The position numbers and the translations under genes were made by a program. Below, piece after piece: positions 12,487-22,927 of a stretch of 64,000 nt of DNA. Source of the DNA: Diphasiastrum complanatum. Its lineage: Eukaryota; Streptophyta; Lycopodiopsida; Lycopodiales; Lycopodiaceae. Position 1 is the first letter of the stretch, and each line of letters begins with the position of its first letter. The stretch is from NCBI GenBank assembly GCA_029204225.1, contig CM055101.1, positions 2,224,528 to 2,288,527 of the forward strand, given 5' to 3'. The notes under the pieces are model-generated. The model was given only the letters and a program-made list of their open reading frames with translations. It searched no databases and was not told the origin of the DNA.

Positions 12487-12560
12487 GGTTGGCTCAACTT
12501 GGTTAGCTTGGCATTCAAAGTTTCTTTGGTCCCAGGTTCGAGCCTTCCCTTGGAAACCAA
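12487..12560 (+). repeat. tRNA-like sequence, candidate tRNA-derived SINE head
   Basis: A box-A-like TTGGCTCAACTTGG (12489-12502) is followed about 30 bases later by a perfect box-B-like GGTTCGAGCC (12535-12544). This is the internal RNA polymerase III promoter layout of a tRNA. The flanks do not form a clean acceptor stem, so an intact tRNA gene is unlikely. A tRNA pseudogene or the 5' head of a SINE fits better. No A-rich tail or target duplication was identified. Confidence 0.45.
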
Positions 12561-12915
12561 GAAGCATTATCATCTCTCTTCTCAGCTGGAGCGCCTATAG
12601 GCTTTCCAAAAAACTCCCCTTCAAAGTGCCATCTTCTCATTCTTCACACCCCTCATGCCCTTACTGCCATGTGTCCTGCTCCCCTTGAGGAAGTACCATG
12701 CATTGATGTCATAATTGACTTGAGGTGACACCCATCCTTTCTGAAGATAGTATGAATCTTGGTTGTATGGAGGTACCACATGTGTGAGCCACCTCTCTTT
12801 ATAGCATTTATGGGTGATATAAATAGTAAGTACTTCACTTACTTACCATTCTTAATTGAGTAGTCCCTGTGGTCAACACCTACTATGTATAGGTAAGATA
12901 TTTTTAGCAAGTGAG

Positions 12916-13469
12916 TGTAACCCCCTTTTGGCAATTTTTCTTGTGTGCTCATGGCCCATGGTCTGTATCGTTGGGGTGTCGATCAACACATTGCCTTGAG
13001 AATTTTTCTCTCTTGCCCATACTTTGCCATTGCCAGTTCCATTGTCCCGCAATTTCTCTGCCGTGTTCGTGAGTCAATTTTTTTCCTTGTCACAATTGCT
13101 CTAACGCGCACAACTTTCATTGGGGCACTCATGACTTGGGGTCTCTTTAAGTCAACCGATTCCCTAAAAAACACAGTAGGCAATTTCTTTCATATCAATA
13201 AAAAGTAACAGAGTACATTGAAAATTTTTTCGGCCATGCCGGCTAATATAATCGGGCCAATTCTAAGGCCGTAAACTATTATGTGGGCCATTTCTAAGGC
13301 CTCAAAATTTGCTTTAGTCACATTTTGTGCGGGTTGGGACCCCTATCTATAGGTAACTATGTGCCAATTTTATCATTAATAGCCGGGTTTTACATGCCGG
13401 TTTTCATACAAAATTGTGAAAATTGCTCTAAAAATAGCCCAATTTTCTGTGCGAAAATATCGGCTAACA
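12916..13469. repeat. LTR-like dispersed repeat (TGTTAGCC...TTACA type), copy 1
   Basis: One end reads TGTAACCCCC and the other CGGCTAACA, that is TG...CA in either orientation. Internally it has GGCCATTTCTAAGGCC-like and GGGTTGGGACCC words and a TTTTACATGCCGG block. These recur in the same order at 58.4-58.8 kb, including the terminal AAAATATCGGCTAACA. This is therefore a repeat terminus shared by two loci, most simply an LTR. Its orientation is not established. Confidence 0.5.
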
Positions 13470-13479
13470 GACACATTCG

Positions 13480-14135
13480 CCAAGTACTAGGCTGAGTTTG
13501 ATAATTATCCACGCGGGGCAATATAGGAACTAGCACAGGCAAAGACTGCCTTGAAGGCATGCCAAAGGCACATGGAACAACAGCCTCAACCAGCCTCTGT
13601 GGTGATTCCACCGCCACCAATGAAAGACACTGCCACGCCAAGCTCCAGTCAAGACAAGGAAAAACAGGCAGAAAGACTGAACATTCAGGACCAGGGCTCA
13701 GATGTAGCTAATGCCAATGTCCAAGACCTGAGCCAGTTAACAGATCCGAGCCAAAGCCAAGGGGAGCGCCAGGCCTCCACATCTCAAGGCTCGAGATCCA
13801 TATCTGCCAGCCAAGCTTTACGTCGACCAAAGTTCGTGGACGAGAAAATCAATGAATTCTTAGCAAAACATCCCTACGAGTCCTCACGAGGCAGCTGGCA
13901 CATATCCTTTTTCGCCCAAACACTCAAGGGCAACGAGTTGAAAGCTTTTCTAGCACTCCAACCACAACCAGAGTGATGCCAACAACAGACCATGCGGCCA
14001 TCAGGGACTATGTGATAAGTCCACGCCAATTAAGGGTTAATGCACATTTTCTCCCCTGCATGAGACGATCCAAATGGCAGAATGTGGCACTCTCTTGGAC
14101 CAGATCACGTTCCAAAACTGCAATTGGCCAAGAAT
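13480..14135 (+). pseudogene. Extra-ORF (aORF) C-terminal fragment, copy A
   Basis: This matches the C-terminal third of the large plus-strand ORF at 19.0-22.0 kb. The translation runs from an ELAQAKTAL segment through a proline/serine/glutamine-rich linker to RRPKFVDEKINEFLAKHP-YESSRG. After a frameshift near 13.97 kb it continues with SPRQLRVNAHFLPCMRRSKW. The equivalents in the large copy are ELTKAKETI, RRPINVEDQIQTFLKKHP and NPRQLQVDPYYVPMPRRQKW. It breaks off at about 14135, where a different dispersed repeat begins. Function unknown; part of a mobile element. Confidence 0.7.
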
Positions 14136-14138
14136 TCC

Positions 14139-16240
14139 TTTGCGCCCATTCTCATGTCTATCGTCCACACCATCCACCGTTGTCACCACCACCCTCCCTT
14201 CCATCTGTTTGTTTATCATCAGTTTACTGTTCTTCTGATAAATCCCCAGTTTTGATAGTCTTACCGAAGCAGCTGATAGATTATTGCAAATGTCATGTGG
14301 AGACCAACTGCCACCTACAATGGATGATCAGCCAAACAAAGATCTAAGAAGCAGGCGAAGCAGCCAGAACAAATAAAGAGAGAGATCCAAGAAGCTGAGG
14401 AGGAAAGGACAAAACTTAAGCAACAGATGAGTCAGATCAACCTTGATAAAAAAAAAGTCTCCGGAGCAATGATAGTTGAATCTCCTCCTACGAAGCCAAA
14501 GAGATCCAAAAGTAACAAATCAAAAGAAAGAGTTGCAGAAAAGAAAAAAAAAAGATGAAGACAACTATGAACTTGCAAATAAAGTGAGCTCTTCACCCAG
14601 CAAGTGGTGATCAAAGCTCGACATTGCAAGGGTCCAAGGCTGCAATTGTAGAACTATCAGTTCCTTCATCCTTTCACCAAGCCTTCATCATGTTTCCTTA
14701 CCGTTATCAAACCGTCCATCCAAATTTGTTCCTACCACCAGTTTTTGATGAATCAATCCCCTTGAGACTGATAATCAAAGTTTGTGCAACATGCAGATCA
14801 AAGGTTTTCCTTGAGACTGGAACGTCAACTGAGAGAAGAACCACGGAAACACCCAGAAGAGCATGGAGGATATAGACCTCCCAGAAGTTAGTACCTGCCA
14901 AGAAACCAAAGATGAAATCGTCAATGGTAGATACAAGTGACAAAACAATGAGACAAATGGGAAGCACTCAAGCATGCAAGTTGTGAAGCTGCTGGGAGCT
15001 CTCCAATTTACCACCTATAGCAATAAGACATTCCAATCCAATCGTGACAATTTGTGAGAGACAATTTTTGTGATAAAGACTGGCGATAATAAGCACTTGG
15101 TTTTATGTAAGCGAACGAGGATCTACACTTTTCCAAGTGACGACCGAAGACGCCAATGCCAAAGCGGAGCGACATCGTCCAATATGAGTTGCAGTGGGTC
15201 CTGCAAGACATTAGGGGAGGGATGATGTTGGCCGATTCTATCGAATCCCCAAGATACTCGGAAGAGCAACTCAAGAGCACCTCTCACCTTAGACCGAGGA
15301 GGTCTCTAAGAAGACAAGACTAATGAAGATTGAGAGCCAAGTATGAGAGCCGAGGAATACTAGTTAGTAATGACAAGTAAGAACTGTGTAAGCCTCATGG
15401 TGAATCCCGGAAGATGGAATGACTATGTAGGAACTAGTATTTCTAGGCAAATGTAATAAATGCAAGTAGACCCCTCTTAAAGAAAGTAGAGTGAGCCACC
15501 TTTTGATGGTGACCTCTAGTGGAGAGCATTATTCCACTTGTAATTTGTGAAATGTAGAAATTCCACTTGGATGCCGCCTAAGGAGCTCTCTTGCTTATTT
15601 AAGAGACTCCCTCTTTGTGAAGAGGAGCTTTTTGCATTGTATCTACTCCATGCTTAATAAGAATATTTTCCATGAGTTTGATGCTACACTAAGCTCCTTG
15701 ATCATGATGGTTTTCTTGAGTGATGCCCCTATGATCATGCCCTTCCATTCATATTGTGTGTGGTTGTGGACTGTAGAGTGGATTAGATTTATTGCTTTTG
15801 TAGAGTGGATTAGCTTTCTTGCTTTCTTGTGGATTAATGTAGGAACCAACATTCAGGTAAACTAAATAGGCTGGATCTGTGGTGTGATTCTTGCATATTC
15901 TCTGACAGTCCAGTTCTTGATGTTCTTGGGATGTCCAAAAATCAATAGACTGGTTGGTTTCTTGATTCTTGGACTCTAATATGCTGTAGATTAGTTTCTT
16001 GTTTCTTGTTTTGTCAATTTATGCAAGTGTAGCTTAGTGTTAATGTAGTGTAGGCTCTGATTTCAGTCCGTTTTAAGTGTAGGTAGTTGTAAAAAACTAC
16101 TGGACGTTCATTGGTTTGCATGCCGATCTGTGAATGAGCGTTCTTGGCTTGCATCTCTATGTAGAATGTAAGTGCGTTCAAGAGTGACGTCTCTGAGTAG
16201 TCCTCTGACAGGCAAGACAAAGAAACATACTGCAACGACA
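14139..16240. repeat. Dispersed repeat B, copy 1
   Basis: About 2.1 kb that is collinear, with roughly 90% identity by eye, with 49524-51110. The homology starts at TGCG(C/T)CCATTCTCATG and ends near TCCTCTGACAGGCAAGACAAA. Copy 1 contains about 500 bp (15096-15602) absent from copy 2. It carries a lysine/glutamate-rich coiled-coil-like frame (14360-14570) and a conserved short frame (14624-14875). The right part (15600-16100) looks like promoter/LTR sequence. It abuts copia pol on its right, so it may be a non-coding or divergent part of a copia-type element. Confidence 0.6.
14624..14875 (+). pseudogene. Short unrecognised frame conserved between the two repeat B copies
   Basis: The frame includes VPSSFHQAFIMFPYRYQT, VHPNLFLPPVFDESIPLRL and CRSKVFLETGTSTERR. 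The copy at 50003-50272 keeps the same frame with few amino-acid changes. I recognise no family. In both copies a stop follows at about 80-90 codons, but the frame beyond still looks protein-like (PAKKPKMKSS). It could be a Gag-like piece of the repeat. Confidence 0.35.
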
Positions 16241-16249
16241 CTCTGTGTA

Positions 16250-17560
16250 TAGCCGTGATCAACAAGAAAAGTATTGATCCTTTGAAACCATGCTTGAGCA
16301 GATTGCTTCAAGCCATAAAGTGCCTTATAGAGTTTACAAACATGATTGTGCTTATCCTCGATAATATAACCTCCGGGTTGCATGATGTAAATGTCTTTTT
16401 TGATAACTTCATTGAGATATACTGTCTATACATCCATTTGATGTATTTCCAAATCTGCTGCTGCGGCAAATGATAGCAAAAGTTGAATAGAACAATACTT
16501 GACTACTGGACTAAAAGTCTCAGTGTAATCGACGTTGTATACCTGATAAATTCCTCTGGCTACAAGTCATGTCTTTCTTCTATTGATGCTTCCATCTGTG
16601 TTGTACTTGACTTTGAGAATCCATTTGCAATCAACTATATTTCTGCTGGCAGGTAATTCGACAATTGTCCACATTTAGTTCTTGATAAGAGATGAATACT
16701 CTTTATCCATAACTTCTTTCCAGAGATCTGAATCAGGCTGACTGAGTGCCTCTTGGACAGACATTGGTTCCTGAACAAGATAAGTTGCAGACTCGTTGAT
16801 ATATCGGTTAGGTAGTCTGCTAGTCCTTGAAGATCTTCTGGGTAATACAGGAAGCTGATTATTTTCATCATACTGTAGTTGCTGATCTGTAACATCATCA
16901 TTTTCTGATTCGTCATTGATTTGTTGTTCGTCAAGAGTAGAGGAGCTTGGACCTTCAATAGGAATAATTGACTGAGAAACTGGAAAGTTCAAAGTGTCAA
17001 GAGAATCTGATAGGTCGGCTACATGGGGACTACCCTTTCTTTTGAGATCTTGAAACTGATCTTCGATGAAGATAACATCCCGGCTAGTGAATATCTTTGA
17101 CTCGATGGGATCGAACAACTTGTAGGCTTGATATGAAGTAGTGTAGCTAATGAAAACACACTTGATACTTTGGAAGTCAAGCTTCTTCCGGAGATCACGA
17201 GATATCTACGCAAAGGCAGTACATCCAAAAACTCGTAAGCTTGATAAAGAAGGTTTGGTACCTGTCCAAACTTCGAATGGTGTTTTGTTTGAGAGGCCTT
17301 TAGTAGAACATCTGTTCTAAATATAGATTGTTGTTGAAACAGCTTCAGCCTAGAAGCACTTCGAAAGTGTCGCATGTGATAATATGCACTTTACCGATTC
17401 AACTAAGGTTCTATTCTTTTATTCAACAAGACCATTTGATTGAGGCGAATAGGAGGTAATATATTGTTGCTCAATGTCATTGTTAAGGTAGTACTCCTTG
17501 AATTCGTTGGAGATATATTTTCTTCCGTTAAATGTGACTCTGAAGAGAATCACCAGTACT
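16250..17560 (-). pseudogene. Copia element: integrase C-terminus to early RT
   Basis: Minus-strand Ty1/copia pol in several frames. From 17560 downwards: integrase core end (YISNEFKEYYLNNDIEQQ, PQSNGLVE), the copia integrase C-terminal segment (NKTPFEVWTGTKPSLSSLRVFGC), the variable hinge with a DVIFIEDQF motif and RRSSRTSRLPNRY (16800-16750), QEPMSVQEALSQPDSDLWKEV, and finally RT motif VCKLYKALYGLKQSAQAW (16350-16260). It stops at about 16250 against repeat B. The first integrase half is cut off at 17.56 kb by the plus-strand gypsy element. Confidence 0.8.
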
Positions 17561-17564
17561 TTTG

Positions 17565-18581
17565 CAATCCGGTTGTTGGTGGCCTACGCTTCATAAGGAC
17601 ACATAAAATTTTATTCAGACATGTGATGTCTGCCAGTGAGCACGACGGCCTACTCGACAGAAGTATGAACCCTTACATCCGGTTTTATCCCAAGCACCGT
17701 TTGAAAAATCCATACTGGATTATGTTGGTCCTATTCATCCCGTTGCGCAAGGACCTCAGGCCCGATACATTATCGTCGCAACTGATTATATGACCAAGTG
17801 GGTTGAAGCCAAAGCTGTCAAAGTGGCTGATGCGAAATCTACGGCCAAGATTCTATATGAAAATATTATAATCAGATTTGGATGTTCGATCGAAATTGTC
17901 AATGATCGGGGTACACACTTTGTTAATCAAACAATAAAGTGTTTACTGGAAGATTTTTTTGTTATACACAGATTCAGTACTCCCTATTATCCTAGAGGGA
18001 ATGGCCAAGCTGAATTTTCCAATAAGATTCTCTGCACCATTATTACAAAGACAGTTGAAGCGAGTCGTTTTGATTGGGAACATAAACTGCAAGCAGCATT
18101 ATGGGCATTCAGAATCGCTTACAAAAATAGTACAAATCAAACACCTTTTCAACTGGTTTATGGTTAAGATGTTGTTATGCTAATTGAATTTTTAATCCCA
18201 TCTTTACGCATAGCAGCAACGGAATGATTAAATGATGATCAGTCTTTACAACTTTGTCATGAAGCGTTGCACAAATTATGTAAAACCCGATTGATGGCAG
18301 TTCATGCCTTAGCAGCAGAGAAAGCTCGTCGCAAGGCATGGCACGATCGTCGATTGCACAAGAAAGATCTAGAAGCAGGAAATCTTGCATTGATGTACAA
18401 AACCAAGCTAATCAAGGGTAAGTTGAAGCTTACTGGGGAAGGCCCGTATAAAGTGAAGGAAATCCTGAACTATGGCGCAGTAAATCTTGAGCACTTGGAT
18501 GGAAAACAATTTGATACTCCAGTAAATGGCAACCGATTACGTAAGTTTCGGCAGTCTGCTCTGCCAGTTCAACAAGCCTGA
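17565..18581 (+). pseudogene. Tat/Athila-like gypsy integrase (element T1)
   Basis: This is the plus-strand integrase of a non-chromoviral Ty3/gypsy element. It opens in the zinc module (GCWWPTLHKD, then TCDVCQ-ARRPTR in a shifted frame). It continues with RYIIVATDYMTKWVEAKAV, VNDRGTHFVN and GNGQAEFSNK, so the D-D-E Asp and Glu are present in the core (17790-18167). After a TAA at 18166 the same protein resumes and has the GPY/F-type motif GEGPYKVKEIL near 18440. It ends at 18581. No chromodomain follows. Instead there is a 450-bp spacer and a long additional ORF. The element is truncated at 17565, so RT, protease and gag are missing. Confidence 0.85.
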
Positions 18582-19032
18582 TCTCAATATATTTTTTCAT
18601 TTTATTTGTTTTTAATTTTTTGTTTATGATCTTAAAATGTCAAAATTAGGTTGTCCATAGTTTTAGATTGTGAAAGAATGCATTTATGACAGTACCTGAG
18701 CAAAGGACCCTCATGGGCGAAGGTTCATCCTTCGCCAGCCCTGGAAAACGTTCGTCTGATAGGTTTAGATCCCTCGAAACCTTCGCCAAGATTTTTATAG
18801 TCTATTTTTACAGTACTGTACCTGCTTGCAAATTTTTGTTTAGAACTAATCAGCCCACCTACTATTCAGTGTAATGGACCCACGAAATTCACCTATATGT
18901 TGGCTGAATTCGATTCATTCCTCACTTGTGCTAGCGAAGCTCTTGCGAATTTTTCTTGCGACCAAAGCCTTCCAAATTTCCTGCATTGCCTTCTGATACA
19001 CTTTCACGCGTTATAATTCCTTTCTGTTCATC
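18582..19032 (+). promoter_or_regulatory. Integrase-to-aORF spacer of element T1 with hairpin and TATA-like box
   Basis: This non-coding spacer separates the integrase stop from the aORF start. It has a perfect 8-bp inverted repeat (GGCGAAGG...CCTTCGCC, about 18713-18733) and a CCTTCGCC repeat near 18779. Then comes CACCTATATG (TATA-like, 18891-18900), TGAATTCGATTCATT and GTGCTAGCGAAGCTC. The last three blocks recur in order in the spacer of element T2 (minus strand, 23130-23200), where the box reads TATATAAGG. That conservation points to an internal promoter for the downstream ORF; this is an inference. Confidence 0.5.
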
Positions 19033-21959
19033 ATGTCTTCTACCGATACTTCCCAGTCTCCGCGCTATACAATCCATCGTGATGTCCCATCTGCAACGGA
19101 CATCATGATTTTTCCTAGCAGAAACATGGTCACTCGGTGGATGACCCTTGTAGAGCCTCTACTTACTGCAATGAGTATTCATGAGAGAGCCTTTTTGGGA
19201 CGCATCAATATGGATTTCATCACTCTTGCCTTCAGTACATGGAAGGAAGAGAAATCCAAATTTTATATCACCTTCCAAGGAGCCACACACAAGGTGCGTG
19301 TCACTGAGGCCACACTTGCAGCTATAGGAATCTCATCCGGTACGCAAGTCTCACCCAATCACAAGCACGCCAAACAGGCCATCAAGCCATACATTGACCT
19401 CACCAACGATCTGCACTGGACTAATGATGGCTACCTTCTAGAAGCCATCACTAAGCCTTCCTTCCACGTCGTTGCCCAGTTGTTGAATCATTTCCTGATG
19501 GTTGGCAACCTTAGGAAAGACCGCATCACATCTCAAATCCTTCATAAGATAGTGGAGTCCCACATAAAGTTGGCCAAAGCCCCTCTTGAACCATATAACT
19601 GGTTCAAGACTGTTTCTGGTGAGCTCAAGCGAGCTATTAAGGCCAATACAAAGCAGCAGTTCGCCACTGGCTCTCTATTGTCCCTCTTAGCCGCTTCTCA
19701 CTTAGAAAACAGAATCCATGGCTTCCACCTGGATTCTGTGCTTTCGGTTTACAAAGAAGCACCGGCAGAGTCATCTCACCAGGCCTCAAGTTCTCATAGT
19801 CGTCGTCGTCCACACAACGAGATCGTAATTCCTGACTCGCCTTCCGCGTCATGACGTCGTACTAGGCATACCTCGTCAGCTGAGCTTCCACCCCCTGTTG
19901 CTGTTCACACTGAACTTTCCATTCCTCTCGTCTCTGATGCTTCCCTCGCCTCTGTTCTCATACAAGGACAGTCTGTGACCATTGGGCCTACTATTCTCAT
20001 CACAGCTGCCCAAGCCGCCTCACCCCCGCACACCAAAGCAACCTCACCCAACACACAGTTCTTCATGGATATGTTCGATGATTCCGACGCCCTTGGGGCC
20101 ACCAAAATCTTTGAAATGCCCCAGAGCCCAGCGCCCTTTGAACCCCAATCCCTTGGAAGAGGATTCGGGCATATCCATGAAGCTACTGTTGGTGTCAAAG
20201 ATGCCAGTCAGCAACCACCCACACAGGGTAGCCTAGCCACACTTCGGGTCAACACAACTGTAAAGTCACCAAAGCAGTTCGACACCACGGTGCCTGAAGG
20301 GTTTGAAGACAAGGATATTGTTGAAGAAAAAGAAACCTTGGCACCTATTCCATGCCTTCCAAGGACAGTACCATCAGGGTCTCCTGCTGCTGCCACCTCC
20401 ACGACTGTCGATTTTGGTGATGCTCTCGGGTTAATTTCAAGCCTTGGGCAAGTGATCCAGTCTATGCTGGATAAGAAGAAGAAAATGGAACAGAGAATCT
20501 CTGATTTAGGATCCGAAAACACTCTGATCAGCCAGAAAATTGTCCAGTTGGATCGAGAGGTGAAGATAGCCAAGAAACATGAAGAAAAGGCTAAAAGCAA
20601 AAAGACATTGGCCCAGCAACAAGCTGATCGCTTGGAAACCTACATCAGCTCCCTGCAAAATGCCCTGACAACCGCACAAGATCAGGTAGATAAGACAGTG
20701 CAAGATGCCAAGCAACAGGTGCAGCTGCTGAAGGGGCAATTACAAATGGCCAAACAAGATTGCACACGGCTTCAAGGTGAATTGGATGTGACCACCCTTG
20801 AGCGTGATGCATATTTGCAAACACAAATACCCGATTATCCGGTCACACCGACGGAGATTGCATATTTGTTCAAGAAAGTGGAAACACACAAAGTGGCCCT
20901 TCAGGGATTCCAAGGCCACTTTGATAGGTTCAAAGGAGCAGCTTCAACCGAGCTGACAAAGGCAAAAGAGACCATCAACGTCTATGAAAAAGCCGCCGCT
21001 CAAGTGTTGGAAGCCGGACCACAAATCCTCGTCTCGGTCATGCCGCAATTCTCCCCTTTGCGCCAAGAAGCTGTACAGATGGATACAGGGGTTGATTCGA
21101 GCATGGACCAGGGGGGAGCTCCAGATCTAGCAGATCAACCGCCAACTATACCGATAGTACAAGTGGGTCCATCCTCATCAAGGACAAGCCATTTATTCAG
21201 AAGGCCCATCAACGTCGAGGACCAGATCCAGACCTTCTTAAAGAAGCATCCACATGAGTCCTCGCGTGGTGGATGGGTTCTCAAATTTAAGACCTTCGAG
21301 ATTGAGACTGGCAAAGAATTGGACAAAATACCTGCACTGGGAGAGCAGCCGGCATGGAGAATCACGGTTTTTGAGAAAACTTCGGAATCAATTAGGAGCT
21401 ACGTCGCCAACCCTCGCCAGTTGCAGGTAGATCCTTATTACGTGCCAATGCCACGAAGACAAAAATGGAAAGATTTGGGATTGGCTATGGATAAAATCAC
21501 CATCCATATGCCCAATTGGCCAATCATCCACCAGCCTTACGACTGGAACATTTTAGTGGACTTCCACCGGGCCTTACAAGCATATCAGATGTCCACTCTC
21601 CGGATCCAACGGTGCGACAATCGACAACGTTTGCAAAAGATCTAACTCTGTTGGTGTCAGTGGCAACCAAATGAGACGATTGCCTTCCTACCTTGGCATT
21701 TGATCCAAATAAGTCGATGGCCTCAGAGCAAATCAAAGATCAGCTACCGATTGCTCGACTGTATTTTCGTGCGGCTATGATGGGAGGCTCTTGGGAATCT
21801 CGGTTCACCTCATGGACAACTTCCAAGTGGATTGCCGGAGCCCACCGTTGTTTCTTGCCACATAATTTGGATTTCAATACTGCACGCCTTGACTTTATGG
21901 AGAAGGTGCAGTATCATTTAATTAAGATTCGGCATGAAGCCAATAAAATTCCCCAATAA
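19033..21959 (+). CDS. Additional ORF (aORF) downstream of integrase, about 970 codons, lightly broken
   Basis: A long protein-coding region of unknown function, 3' of a Tat-like integrase. The ATG at 19033 follows the spacer. Part 1 (codons 1-273) is globular with RDVPSATDI, WMTLVEPLLTAM and a FSTWKEEKSKFYITFQG segment, vaguely like plant-mobile-domain proteins. A single TGA (19852-19854) sits in a CpG context (TCATGACGT, expected CGA). The frame is otherwise continuous to 21645. Part 2 has a proline-rich linker and a strong coiled coil (about 20455-20820). Part 3 is RRPINVEDQIQTFLKKHP, then PRRQKWKDLGLAMDKI. A frameshift near 21.58 kb and one further TGA (21672) lead into FDPNKSMASEQIKDQLPIAR, ending at 21959. 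Other copies lie at 13.5, 22.8 (-) and 56.5 kb (-). Confidence 0.75.
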
Positions 21960-22089
21960 CTGCATATTGCAGGTGTCATGGGACCGCCACCAGTTTTGGT
22001 GGGAGATACTATTGGAGGGTTTGCGGATACCAAGGCAACCCTAACCCTAGTTAATAAGTGAGAGGGATTTGGCACCCTGCGTGTGTAAG

Positions 22090-22735
22090 TCCAACCCAAT
22101 GATCACATAGTTATTTGATTGATTAGTTAGAATGTTAATAAAAGGACTTTTGGCCTTTTGTGGGACTTTTAATGTCGCAAGGCCTAAATGTCAAGTTAGT
22201 GAATAAAGTTGGTTTTCCCTCCAACTTTGATGGTTCCCACACTTTTTTAAATTTGAATAAAAAGAGAGGCAAGACTGGACCAATAGGATTCAGAGGCCAG
22301 GGTCCTCCTCTCTACTATAAAAAGGGACTTGAGTTGTTCCTCATGTTCATTTCCTCATTTCAATAAAGCAGATTGGTTCTCTTTAGAAATGGATTGATGA
22401 ATGTCCTTGGTCTTCCTATCTTCTCCTCCATTTCTCATGCTTTTTCTAGATTTTGCTAATTGTTGGATTTGATGATTATTGGGATTGTTATTTCTTATGC
22501 TTTTTGTGAGAGAAAAAGGGAGAGAGAGAAGAGCAAGTTTCTATCATTGTTGTGGATTTAGGGTTAATGAAAGTAGGGTTAATGGATGTAGTGTTAATGC
22601 TTAGTATTAATGGATGTTAGTATTAGATCCTCCATTCATGTTGAAATCTGAACTATACTATCGCTCTCATGGAAACGAACCTCCGCGTGACAACTAACTC
22701 CGTCTCTTTGATGCTAGATTGACTAGATCTTGGAT
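22090..22735 (+). repeat. Probable LTR/promoter region at the meeting point of two Tat-like elements
   Basis: Downstream of the aORF there is a promoter-and-polyadenylation layout typical of an LTR: CCAATAGG (22279), CTACTATAAAAAGGG (TATA, about 22310), then CAATAAAGC (22361). I could not define TG/CA termini. The right limit is the point where the minus-strand aORF frame of element T2 begins. Confidence 0.45.
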
Positions 22736-22927
22736 TCAGGTTAGGCAAGGAAATAAACCCACTACAAGCGCCGGGTAAAAACCCATTGCCGCTAGAAGTG
22801 GGCTGGCTGTCTGTAGCCATGGTTGGATCAGAGTGTCAGAGGGTAGAGGCCAAATCTGTGTGGCCTCGGGGATGTCACGCTGGATCACCTGTTTGGCGCC
22901 AGAGTCTTCAGAGGATGAGGAGGCCAT
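22736..22927 (-). pseudogene. Start of the aORF of element T2 (truncated)
   Basis: The minus-strand frame begins MASSSSEDSG and contains QRDIPEATQIWPLPSD...W...ASPLLAAMG. It aligns with the beginning of the large plus-strand aORF (HRDVPSATDIMIFPS...W...VEPLLTAM). Only about 55 codons survive before the junction at 22.735 kb. It lies downstream of a Tat-like integrase, the same order as in element T1. This shows the integrase-spacer-aORF order is not an accident of one insertion. Confidence 0.7.

Noticed and set aside
20208-20739. Minus-strand frames over the coiled-coil part of the extra ORF
   Set aside because: Shadows of the plus-strand ORF.
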